From positions 1 through 64,000 of the forward strand of contig JAFUFT010000051.1 in assembly GCA_017469795.1 (NCBI GenBank): 64,000 nt of DNA. The letters run 5' to 3'. The position numbers and the translations under genes were made by a program. The notes beneath the pieces were generated by a model that saw nothing but the letters and a program-made list of their open reading frames with translations, did not search any database and was not told where the DNA came from. This document shows positions 54,421-64,000 of this stretch, one piece after another (the first letter of the stretch is position 1; every line of letters starts with the position of its first letter). This stretch comes from Oscillospiraceae bacterium (lineage in GTDB: Bacteria; Bacillota; Clostridia; Oscillospirales; Oscillospiraceae).

Positions 54421-55629
54421 ATGTCATTAAAACAGAGTAAGGACGGGTATTTTCGCACATCTATTTCCTTTGAGGGGCGAAAATACCAGGTTGCAGGAAA
54501 GACGGAGGCGGAGGCATACAAGAAAGCCGGAAAGCTCCGTTCCGAGTTGGAGTCTGGCCGCCGGAAAAAGCGGCAGGGCGTGACGTTGGCTGTATTCGCA
54601 AAAGAATGGCTGCAAACCTACCACGGGACCGGCTCCGAGAATGACAAGCGATATGAGCAGATCGTAAAAGGAATCATTATCCCCGAACTCGGCGCAAAGA
54701 AGCTACGGAATATCACCGAGTCGGAATTACAGCGGTTCTTGAATGACCATTCCGACAGCAGCTTTTCCCAGCTCTCCAAAATCCGCATGACCTTGAAACA
54801 GATTTTCCATAAGGCCCGGAAAAATCATCTGATTGTCGATGATCCGGCGGAAGATTTAGTGCTCCCTGACTGCAAGAAGGGGACTCACCGCAGCTTGACG
54901 CCCCGTGAAACGTACCTTCTTTTGCAGGCCGCCAGTGAGCGCCCGGACGGACTGTATATGAAAATCATGCTCTATTGTGGCCTGCGCCCGCAGGAGGTAG
55001 ACGTGCTCCAGTGGCGGTTTGTTGACCTTGATAAAAAGGTGATCTACGTTCGGCAGGCGCTCAAGCATAAGACCTCAATAATCGGCCCTCCTAAGAGCGA
55101 CGCCGGAGAACGTGACGTCCCAATCCCGGACGTACTGCTGGAGGAATTGAAGCCCCGGGCCGCCGGGCCGGATGAATTCGTTATCAACCGAAACGGAAAG
55201 CATCTGACGGAATCCAGCCGTTACCGTCTTTGGAAAGCCATCTATAAGCGCATGGACATTCTGGCCGGTGCCGTGGTCTATCGGAATGAGATCGTGGAAC
55301 ATGCCATTGCGCAGGACCTTGACCTATATGACCTCCGGCATACCTACTGCACCAACCTCCAATCCTCCGGCGTTGCTCTGAATATCGCAAAAGAGCTTAT
55401 GGGCCACGAAGATGTAACGGTCACTGCCAATATTTATACGCACACCGTTTCCGACAATCTCCATGATGCTATCGGTAGTCTCGGTGCATTCATGGCAGGC
55501 GAGGCCACAAGGCAGGAAACGGAAGAAAAGAAGCGTTCTGCGGATCGCCCCGCCGAATCTGAGGAGGACAGAAAGGCCCGTGGCCGGGCTGCCAAACTTA
55601 GGTCCCAGCTCCGCGTGATTTCCGCTTAA
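54421..55629 (+). CDS. int: Tyrosine-family integrase
   Basis: The 402-residue protein has an N-terminal arm-binding beta region (about 1-45), a SAM-like core-binding domain (about 57-140) and a catalytic domain with Arg189, Tyr303/Arg306 (YDLRHT variant of HxLRHT), His329 and nucleophile Tyr339. It ends 93 bp from attR. It would recombine attP with the tRNA-Gln 3' end. GGGGGG precedes the start. Confidence 0.96.
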   Translation: MSLKQSKDGYFRTSISFEGRKYQVAGKTEAEAYKKAGKLRSELESGRRKKRQGVTLAVFAKEWLQTYHGTGSENDKRYEQIVKGIIIPELGAKKLRNITESELQRFLNDHSDSSFSQLSKIRMTLKQIFHKARKNHLIVDDPAEDLVLPDCKKGTHRSLTPRETYLLLQAASERPDGLYMKIMLYCGLRPQEVDVLQWRFVDLDKKVIYVRQALKHKTSIIGPPKSDAGERDVPIPDVLLEELKPRAAGPDEFVINRNGKHLTESSRYRLWKAIYKRMDILAGAVVYRNEIVEHAIAQDLDLYDLRHTYCTNLQSSGVALNIAKELMGHEDVTVTANIYTHTVSDNLHDAIGSLGAFMAGEATRQETEEKKRSADRPAESEEDRKARGRAAKLRSQLRVISA

Positions 55630-55641
55630 TTCCCGCTCCGG

Positions 55642-55661
55642 TTTAATTTGCGGTTTAAGAA
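55642..55661 (+). repeat. Candidate integrase arm site, right copy
   Basis: It matches 3435-3454 at 17 of 20 positions in direct orientation, 13 bp after the integrase stop. Confidence 0.5.
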
Positions 55662-55722
55662 GGATTTTTAGCGTTGATTTTCCTATTGAAATTTAAGAGT
55701 GTCCCGCTTTTGCGGGCTGTGC

Positions 55723-55766
55723 CTCTGACTCCGTTTTCGGGGGTTCGAATCCCTCATCCCCTGCCA
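55723..55766 (+). repeat. attR core (44 bp)
   Basis: A perfect copy of 3249-3292. It is the host's original tRNA 3' end, now without a 5' half. Confidence 0.95.
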
Positions 55767-55810
55767 AGGATCTGAACGCTGATGCGTTCAGATCCTTTTC
55801 TTTTTTTCCG
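55767..55810 (+). terminator. Original terminator of tRNA-Gln, displaced by the prophage
   Basis: A long perfect stem (GGATCTGAACGC/GCGTTCAGATCC, loop TGAT) followed by a T-rich tract, beginning directly at the CCA of attR. Excision would return it to the tRNA gene. Confidence 0.9.
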
Positions 55811-55867
55811 CATAAAATCCCTGCATCCCGGCATACTAACTCCACACCACAAAAAGGAGCCGAAACT

Positions 55868-56296
55868 ATGCTGACTGATACGGAATTACTGGGATACATT
55901 CGGGAGACCACGCTCATGGGCCGGAGCGGCATCGACGCGGTGATGAAACACTCCGCCTGCCAGCCGCTGACCGACGCCCTGCGGCAGCAGCGGGCGGAAT
56001 ACGGGGAGATCTGCGACGCCGCCACAAAGATGATCACTGAACGGGGCCGCCAGCCCGAGCCCCTGTCCATGGGCGCGAAAATGGGCACCGCCATGAGCCG
56101 GGCCATGAACGCCTTCAACCCGCCCTCTACCTCGAAGATCGCGGAAATGATGATCACCGGCAACACAAAGGGCGCCATCAAGTCCATCCAGAACCACCGG
56201 CAGTATATGGGCCGGGACGAGCGGGTAACGGATCTCTCCAAGAAGCTGCTGGAGACGGAAAACCGGAATATTGAGCAGATGAAGCCGTTTTTGTGA
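55868..56296 (+). CDS. Unknown helical host protein
   Basis: The 142-residue protein is largely helical: GYIRETTLMGRSGIDAVMKHS, then MGAKMGTAMSRAMNAF, then RVTDLSKKLLETENRNIEQM. It is preceded by AAAGGAGCC. It resembles uncharacterised proteins of related Clostridia but no function could be assigned. Confidence 0.7.
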   Translation: MLTDTELLGYIRETTLMGRSGIDAVMKHSACQPLTDALRQQRAEYGEICDAATKMITERGRQPEPLSMGAKMGTAMSRAMNAFNPPSTSKIAEMMITGNTKGAIKSIQNHRQYMGRDERVTDLSKKLLETENRNIEQMKPFL

Positions 56297-56305
56297 GAAA
56301 GGCTC

Positions 56306-56334
56306 TTGACTTTCGCGCTTTCCCGTGATAGTAT
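56306..56334 (+). promoter_or_regulatory. Promoter of the T-box/leuA transcript
   Basis: TTGACT at 56306-56311 and TAGTAT at 56329-56334, 17-bp spacer. Confidence 0.75.
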
Positions 56335-56340
56335 ACAAAA

Positions 56341-56590
56341 AACAAAAAGCAACGATGGGGAGAAAGACAGATCCCTTCGTGTCAGAGAGCCGGCGGTTGG
56401 TGCAAGCCGGTCACGAAGTCCTGTGCAATACTGGCCCCGGAGCTGTCCGCCTGAACGGTCTATTAGGGCGGAACGGATGACCCCGTTACAGGTCTAAGCC
56501 TTACTGGAGGCTGAGGGTCCAAATTGGACTGAACCGGGTGGTACCGCGTAGTTTTACGCCCCGGAACGCATACGCGTTCCGGGGTTTTTG
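56341..56590 (+). ncRNA. T-box leader controlling leuA
   Basis: A long leader contains a Stem I-like GC hairpin region and the conserved T-box bulge sequence GGGTGGTACCGCG at 56536-56548. A terminator follows (CCCCGGAACGC/GCGTTCCGGGG, 56559-56584, then T5). Uncharged tRNA would stabilise the antiterminator. Leucine is expected because of the downstream gene; the specifier codon was not resolved by eye. Confidence 0.92.
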
Positions 56591-56631
56591 TTTTTATTTA
56601 TATAGTATATACGATTCGAGGAGGAATCTTT

Positions 56632-58335
56632 ATGAAACCAGGTTATCAGAAGTACATCCCCTACCAGCCCATCTCCCTGCCCGACCGCACCTGGCCCGAC
56701 AAGGAGATCAAATCCGCGCCCATCTGGTGCAGCGTGGATCTGCGGGACGGCAACCAGGCCTTGATCAATCCCATGAACCTGCAGGAAAAGCTGGAGATGT
56801 TCCACACGCTGGTGGACATTGGCGTCAAGGAGATCGAAATCGGCTTCCCCTCCGCCTCCGAAACGGAGTATGAGATCTGCCGGGAACTGATCGAGGGAGG
56901 TCACATTCCCGACGACGTGACCATCCAGGTGCTGGTCCAGGCCCGGCCTCACCTGATCCAGAAGACCTTCGAGGCCATCCAGGGCGCAAAAAATGTGATC
57001 CTGCACTTCTACAACTCCACCTCCACCCTCCAGCGGAAGGTAGTATTCAAGATGGACATGGACGGCATCACCAAGATCGCCACCGACGCGGCGGACCTGA
57101 TCTACGAGCTGAGCCAGCCGGTCATCGCCTCCGGCATGAACCTCCGGTACGAGTACTCCCCCGAGTCCTTCATGGGCACGGAGATGGACTTCGCCGTGGA
57201 TATCTGCCAGGCGGTGCTGGAGCATCTGCACGCCACCCCGGAGAACAAGGTTATTCTGAACCTGCCCTCCACGGTGGAGAACATGATGCCCTGCTACTTT
57301 GCCGACTGCATCGAATACTTCATCCGGAAGCTGCCCTCCCGGGACAGCGCCATCATCTCCCTGCATCCCCACAACGACCGGGGTGAGGGCGTGGCCACGG
57401 CGGAGCAGGGTCTGCTGGCGGGCGCCGAGCGCATGGAGGCCACCCTCTTCGGCAACGGTGAGCGCACCGGCAATGTGGACATGGTGACTCTGGCCATGAA
57501 TATGTACACCCAGGGCGTGGATCCCCAGCTGGACTTCTCCAACATCAACAAGATCAAGGACGTCTATGAGCGCTGCACCCGCATGAAGATCGATCCCCGG
57601 CAGCCCTACGTGGGACAGTTGGTATTTACCGCCTTCTCCGGCAGCCATCAGGACGCCATCAACAAGGGCGTTCAGTACATGAAGGAGTCCGGCTCCGATA
57701 TGTGGGAGGTGCCCTATCTGCCCATCGACCCCACCGACGTGGGACGGCAGTACGAGCCCATCATCCGCATCAACTCCCAGTCCGGCAAGGGCGGCGCCGC
57801 CTTCGTTATGGAGAACAACTTCGGCTACTCCCTGCCCAAAGCCATGCACCCCGAGTTCGGCGCCATCGTGCAGAAAGAAACCGACCGTCTGGGCACCGAG
57901 CTGCTGCCCAGCCAGATTTTCGACCTGTTTGACAAGAACTATCTGGCGGTGGACAAGACCTACGGTCTGCTGCGTCACACCTTTACCGAGTCCGGCGTCC
58001 ATGGGGAGGATCCCGTGGTAGGCTTCCAGGGCGCTCTGGGCTACAAGGGCCGGGAGATCGAGATTGAGGGTGAGGGCAACGGCCCCATCGATGCGTTCTT
58101 CAACGCCATCTCCGATCTGATCATCGGGCAGTTCTCCTTTGTGGACTACTCCGAGCACGCCATCACCTCCGGCTCTGACTCTCAGGCGGTGTGCTATATT
58201 CACCTGAAGACCCCCGACGGCAAGGACGCCTTCGGCGTGGGCAAGAGCCACAACATCAACCGCGCTTCCCTCCGGGCGATCCTCTGCGCCATCAACCGGG
58301 CCATCATCGCCAAAGACGGAAAGGCCGATCACTGA
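56632..58335 (+). CDS. leuA: 2-isopropylmalate synthase (LeuA2 type)
   Basis: The 567-residue protein is of LeuA2 length. It has N-terminal IWCSVDLRDGNQALINPM with the metal-binding Asp and catalytic Arg, HPHNDRGEGVA (metal His-Asn) and a C-terminal regulatory domain. It condenses acetyl-CoA with 2-oxoisovalerate in leucine synthesis. Its expression is under the T-box upstream. GGAGGAATC precedes the start. Confidence 0.95.
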   Translation: MKPGYQKYIPYQPISLPDRTWPDKEIKSAPIWCSVDLRDGNQALINPMNLQEKLEMFHTLVDIGVKEIEIGFPSASETEYEICRELIEGGHIPDDVTIQVLVQARPHLIQKTFEAIQGAKNVILHFYNSTSTLQRKVVFKMDMDGITKIATDAADLIYELSQPVIASGMNLRYEYSPESFMGTEMDFAVDICQAVLEHLHATPENKVILNLPSTVENMMPCYFADCIEYFIRKLPSRDSAIISLHPHNDRGEGVATAEQGLLAGAERMEATLFGNGERTGNVDMVTLAMNMYTQGVDPQLDFSNINKIKDVYERCTRMKIDPRQPYVGQLVFTAFSGSHQDAINKGVQYMKESGSDMWEVPYLPIDPTDVGRQYEPIIRINSQSGKGGAAFVMENNFGYSLPKAMHPEFGAIVQKETDRLGTELLPSQIFDLFDKNYLAVDKTYGLLRHTFTESGVHGEDPVVGFQGALGYKGREIEIEGEGNGPIDAFFNAISDLIIGQFSFVDYSEHAITSGSDSQAVCYIHLKTPDGKDAFGVGKSHNINRASLRAILCAINRAIIAKDGKADH

Positions 58336-58349
58336 TCCGGATTTCCTGA

Positions 58350-58375
58350 CCGCCGCCCCGAAGGGCGGCGGTTTT
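58350..58375 (+). terminator. Terminator of leuA
   Basis: A 9-bp stem CCGCCGCCC/GGGCGGCGG with loop CGAA followed by TTTT, 14 bp past the leuA stop. Confidence 0.85.
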
Positions 58376-58669
58376 GTCCATCTTCTCCCGGGCGAATCTG
58401 TAAGAACCCGTGTCCTCCGCTGCGCAATTCAACCGGCGAGGGTAAACCGAAAACGTGAATACGGCTTACCCGTTTCCAGTATTCGGTTTTTCTCCGTTTT
58501 TCATCCCCTTTTGTTGTGCAAGTTGCACTATTACAGCATAGTTTTTATAAGTTTTTTATGCGACAATTTCAGTTACATTCCTTTTCCTGAGCCGTTATAA
58601 TGGATAATAGGTTATTATATCCGCTGCCGGAAACCGGTATGCGGCATTTCAATGTAAGGCGGTGATACA
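58376..58669. other. Intergenic region between leuA and the V/A-ATPase operon
   Basis: No gene seen. It holds an AT-rich stretch with a T-rich hairpin-like sequence near 58490-58520 and the operon promoter at 58573-58601. Confidence 0.6.
58573..58601 (+). promoter_or_regulatory. Promoter of the V/A-type ATPase operon
   Basis: TTACAT at 58573-58578 and TATAAT at 58596-58601 with 17 bp between, about 70 bp before the first gene. Confidence 0.65.
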
Positions 58670-58984
58670 ATGTCTCTGGATGCCATGAAACGGGTGGCCG
58701 ACGCCGAGGCGGAAGCCCGGCAAACCCTTCAGGACGCCACAAACGAGGCCAAGCAGATGATTGCGGACGCTGAGTCCTCCGGCCGCGCTTTTCAGGAAAA
58801 ACGTTCCCAGGAAGCCGACGCAGAGGTCAAACGCATGATGGCCGAAGCGGATGCCAAAGCGGCGGCCAACCAGGAGGAAATCATGCACCATGCGGAAAAC
58901 CAGTGCGCTGTTCTGCGGGCCCACGCGGAGAGCAGGCTGGACGAGGCCTCCGCGTGCATCGTAGAAAGGATCGTGATGGGCTGA
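58670..58984 (+). CDS. ntpF: V/A-type ATPase subunit G/H (peripheral stalk)
   Basis: The 104-residue protein is Ala/Glu/Lys-rich and helical, the pattern of the peripheral-stalk subunit that pairs with subunit E. It is first in an operon in the F-I-K-E-C-G-A order of the Enterococcus hirae ntp operon. AAGGCGGTG upstream. Confidence 0.85.
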   Translation: MSLDAMKRVADAEAEARQTLQDATNEAKQMIADAESSGRAFQEKRSQEADAEVKRMMAEADAKAAANQEEIMHHAENQCAVLRAHAESRLDEASACIVERIVMG

Positions 58985-58985
58985 A

Positions 58986-61438
<2,453 letters not shown>

Positions 61439-61454
61439 TCGGGGAGGATCAGCT

Positions 61455-62054
61455 ATGAATGGTATTGAAAAACTGACCGAGCGTATCGCGGCGGACACCG
61501 ACCGGGAGCGCCAGTCCATACTTTCCACCGGCAAGGCGCAGGCTGCGGAGATCCGGGCCAGCTACGAAGCGCTGGCGGAATCGGAATACGCGGAAAGCAT
61601 CGCCAAGGGCAAGCAGGACGCAGCCGAGCGGATTGAGCGGATGGGCAACGTGGCACAGCTGGAGGCCCGGAAACTGCGGCTTTCCGCCAAGCAGGAAATG
61701 CTGGAAAAAGCCTTTGATCTGGCGCTGAAGAAGCTGCTGGACATGCCGGAGCCGGAATATGTGGATCTTCTGAGCAAGCTGGCTGTGGAGGGCTCCGTCA
61801 CCGGACGGGAGGCGCTGATCCTCTCTGTGGCAGACCGGCCCCGGTTCGGGAAAAAGGTGGTCATTTCCGCCAATGAAAAGCTGGAAAAGGCCGGAAAGAC
61901 CGCGGAGCTGACTCTGGCGGAGGAATCCCGGGAATTCACCGGCGGACTCTACATTCAGGACGGAAAGGTGGAAACCAACTGCACCTTCCCCACCATTGTG
62001 CGGATGCTCAAGGAGCAGATGTCCGGCCAGGTGGCCCAGATCCTCTTTGAATAA
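61455..62054 (+). CDS. ntpE: V/A-type ATPase subunit E (peripheral stalk)
   Basis: The 199-residue protein has a long N-terminal charged helix (about 1-90) and a globular C-terminal domain with GGLYIQDGKVETNCTFPTIV. It connects the stator to the catalytic head with subunit G. GGGGAGG precedes the start. Confidence 0.9.
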   Translation: MNGIEKLTERIAADTDRERQSILSTGKAQAAEIRASYEALAESEYAESIAKGKQDAAERIERMGNVAQLEARKLRLSAKQEMLEKAFDLALKKLLDMPEPEYVDLLSKLAVEGSVTGREALILSVADRPRFGKKVVISANEKLEKAGKTAELTLAEESREFTGGLYIQDGKVETNCTFPTIVRMLKEQMSGQVAQILFE

Positions 62055-62066
62055 GGAGGGGTTGCC

Positions 62067-63065
62067 GTGTCCAGCAAATGGAAAGACACCGATTATCTGT
62101 TTATCTCCACCCGGCTGCGGGCGCTGGAATCCAAAATGCTCACCCGGGAACGGATGGAGCGGATGCTGGAGGCCCGGAGCAATGAGGACGCCGTCAAGGT
62201 GCTCGCCGAGTGCGGCTATGACGGACTGGAGCCTCTGACCTCCGCCTCGCTGGAGCAGTCCCTGAAAAAGAGCCGGGAGGAGACCTTCGCGGAACTGGCG
62301 GAACTGTCTCCCAATGGACGGATCGTGGACGTGTTCCGTATGAAATACGACTATCACAACGCCAAGGCCCTGGTGAAATGCGCCGCCACGGGAGAGGATC
62401 CCTCCCGGCTGCTGATGGACGCGGGCCGGGTCGCCCCGGACCTGTTCCGGGATGCCATCCGGAAGGGCGAGCTGGGCGAGCTGTCCGAGGCCCTGCAGGC
62501 CGCGATCCCCCAGGCCCAGGACGTGCTCTCCTCCACCGGAGACCCCCAGCGCAGCGATTTTGTGCTGGACCGGGCCTACTATCAGGAGCTGACCGAAACG
62601 GCCCAGGCCTCCGGCAGCGATTTTCTGCAGGAGTATGTACGCCTGCTCATCGACAGTGCCAATCTCCGGTCCGCAGTGCGTTCCATCCGCATGAAGAAAA
62701 ACCTGGAGTTTCTGGGCGACGTGCTGGTGGAGGGCGGCGACATCGACCGCAGTCAGATCTCCGGTGCGGTGACCTCCGGTTCCAAGCTGGAGCCGGTCTT
62801 CGCCGGTCCGCTCCAAGAGGCCGCCGCTCTGGGCGATACCGCCGCGCTGGGCGGCTCCCAGACAGCCTTTGAGAAGGCCTGCGACGACGCGGTGAATAAG
62901 CTGCTCCAGCGCAGCCGCATGATCCCCTTCGGGGACGGGGTGCTGGTATCCTACGCCGCCGCCCGGGAAAACGACATCACCGCCGCTCGGATCATTCTGA
63001 GTGGACGGCTGTCCGGCGTCCCCACCACTTCCATTCGAGAAAGGCTGCGTGAGGCTTATGTATAA
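62067..63065 (+). CDS. ntpC: V/A-type ATPase subunit C (central stalk socket)
   Basis: The 332-residue helical protein corresponds to NtpC/subunit d: DTDYLFISTRLRALESKML near the start and MKYDYHNAKALVKCAATGED in the middle. It couples the K ring to the central shaft. GTG start with AAGGAGGGG upstream; its end overlaps the next start by 8 nt. Confidence 0.92.
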   Translation: MSSKWKDTDYLFISTRLRALESKMLTRERMERMLEARSNEDAVKVLAECGYDGLEPLTSASLEQSLKKSREETFAELAELSPNGRIVDVFRMKYDYHNAKALVKCAATGEDPSRLLMDAGRVAPDLFRDAIRKGELGELSEALQAAIPQAQDVLSSTGDPQRSDFVLDRAYYQELTETAQASGSDFLQEYVRLLIDSANLRSAVRSIRMKKNLEFLGDVLVEGGDIDRSQISGAVTSGSKLEPVFAGPLQEAAALGDTAALGGSQTAFEKACDDAVNKLLQRSRMIPFGDGVLVSYAAARENDITAARIILSGRLSGVPTTSIRERLREAYV

Positions 63066-63366
63066 AATTGCAGTCATGGGCGACCGGGACAGTGTCCTGG
63101 GCTTCCGGGCCCTCGGCCTGGACGTTTTCCCCTGCGAGGAGGCCGCCGAAGCCCGTCGCCAGCTCCATCAGCTGGCCAGAAATGACTACGCGGTCATCTA
63201 TATCACCGAACAGCTCTCCTCCCAGATCGCCGCGGAGATCCAGCGGTATAAGGACGAGGTCACGCCCGCGATCATCCTGATCCCCGGGAAGACCGGTTCC
63301 CTCGGTCTGGGCGAATCCGCGCTCCAGAGCGCCGTGGAACGGGCTGTCGGCGCAGACATTCTCTGA
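63058..63366 (+). CDS. ntpG: V/A-type ATPase subunit F (central stalk)
   Basis: The 102-residue protein has KIAVMGDRDSVLGFRALGLD at the start and PAIILIPG later, the subunit F pattern (Rossmann-like). It attaches to the shaft subunit D. Start at 63058; the longer frame to 63001 overlaps ntpC. Confidence 0.93.
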   Translation: MYKIAVMGDRDSVLGFRALGLDVFPCEEAAEARRQLHQLARNDYAVIYITEQLSSQIAAEIQRYKDEVTPAIILIPGKTGSLGLGESALQSAVERAVGADIL

Positions 63367-63401
63367 TTACCAACGCGAATTTATCCGAAAGGACTGATAT
63401 A

Positions 63402-64000
63402 ATGGCAACCGGTTCTGTTGTCAAGGTCTCCGGCCCGCTGGTGGTGGCCGAGGGTCTCCAGGACGCCAATATGTATGACGTGGTCCGGGTGGGTCCCCAG
63501 CGGCTCATCGGCGAGATTATCGAGATGCGCGGCGACGCCGCCTCCATCCAGGTCTACGAGGAGACCTCCGGTCTCGGCCCCGGCGCTGTGGTGGAAACCA
63601 CCGGCGCTCCCCTGTCCGTGGAGCTGGGACCCGGTATGATTGAAAACATTTACGACGGCATTCAGCGCCCTCTGGAAAAAATCATGGCCATCTGCGGCAA
63701 CACCATCCAGCGCGGCATTGAAGTTTCCCCCATCGACCATGAGAAGAAATGGGATTTCGTCCCCAAGGTCCGGGAGGGCGACTACGTCAAGGCCGGCGAC
63801 ATCCTCGGCACGGTCCAGGAGACCTCTGTCGTGGAGCACCGGATCATGGTTCCCTACGGGGTGGAAGGCACCGTGGAGGAGATCCGTTCCGGCTCCTTTA
63901 CCGTGACGGAAACCGTCTGCATCCTCAAGACCGCCAAGGGCATTGAGGAGCTCCCCATGATGCAGAAATGGGCCGTCCGGAATGGCCGTCCCTACAAGAC
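63402..64000 (+). CDS. ntpA: V/A-type ATPase catalytic subunit A, N-terminal part (cut by window end)
   Basis: The first 199 codons are present: a beta-barrel (GSVVKVSGPLVVAEGL), QRLIGEIIEMRGD, then the GP-rich AMIEN-like NIYDGIQRPLE and the non-homologous insert starting at WDFVPKVREGDYVKAGD, typical of A subunits. Walker motifs lie beyond the window. GAAAGGACTG precedes the start. Confidence 0.95.
   Translation, partial: MATGSVVKVSGPLVVAEGLQDANMYDVVRVGPQRLIGEIIEMRGDAASIQVYEETSGLGPGAVVETTGAPLSVELGPGMIENIYDGIQRPLEKIMAICGNTIQRGIEVSPIDHEKKWDFVPKVREGDYVKAGDILGTVQETSVVEHRIMVPYGVEGTVEEIRSGSFTVTETVCILKTAKGIEELPMMQKWAVRNGRPYK

Larger units (their letters stand above)
3249..55766. mobile_element. 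Integrated myovirus-type prophage, about 52.5 kb
   Basis: The element is bounded by perfect 44-bp direct repeats of the tRNA-Gln 3' end. It has an integrase next to attR, a repressor/Cro switch, replication and modification genes, lambda-type head and P2-type contractile tail modules, a DGR and a lysis cassette. No essential structural gene is visibly broken, so it may be inducible; that is an inference. Confidence 0.96.

Noticed and set aside
56554-58332. 592-codon minus-strand frame
   Set aside because: Exact antisense of leuA; low-complexity Gly/Val/His composition typical of a shadow.

Overview
The window is chromosomal DNA of a GC-rich Clostridia-type Firmicute, most likely a gut Oscillospiraceae relative. 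The evidence is the rplU-prp-rpmA-obgE order with a Prp-cleavable L27 leader, a T-box in front of leuA, a V/A-type ATPase operon, and a resident phage of Firmicute style. The assignment is an inference from gene content; no species can be named from sequence alone.

Layout: (1) 1-3292, host: ribosomal rplU-prp-rpmA, an AT-richer GrpB-family gene, obgE and tRNA-Gln(CTG). (2) 3249-55766, a complete-looking 52.5-kb prophage integrated into the 3' half of that tRNA and bounded by 44-bp perfect direct repeats. (3) 55767-64000, host again: the displaced tRNA terminator, one unknown gene, a T-box plus 2-isopropylmalate synthase, and the start of an ntpFIKECGA-type ATPase operon cut off in subunit A.

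The prophage encodes a lambda-type head (Nu1-like/GpA terminase, GpB-like portal, S14 protease, decoration protein, GpE capsid) on a P2-type contractile tail (sheath, tube, frameshifted chaperone, tape measure, X, D, V, U, W, J, I). Fibre genes, a diversity-generating retroelement (DGR) and holin/endolysin lysis genes follow. All of these lie on the minus strand from 30009 down to 3538. A second minus-strand operon runs from a divergent repressor/Cro switch near 53.1 kb down to a terminator at 35.26 kb. It carries many small genes, a SNF2-like ATPase, two DNA methyltransferases, a MazF-like protein, a radical SAM enzyme, an HUH-like Rep and a second small-terminase-like gene. Between the two operons sits a plus-strand island (31.15-35.26 kb) of small unknown genes separated by repeated, structure-conserving RNA-like elements, plus a 9-copy 12-bp tandem repeat.

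The stand-out system is the DGR at 4.9-8.0 kb: reverse transcriptase, 117-bp template repeat (TR), Avd and an adjacent variable protein. A second target gene lies 33 kb away in the early operon. Both variable repeats (VRs) differ from the TR only at positions that are A in the TR coding strand (16 and 10 changes, none elsewhere). Both are followed by an 8-bp-stem hairpin with a GRNA-type loop. One template therefore appears to diversify two different proteins, one in the tail-fibre cluster and one in the non-structural operon.
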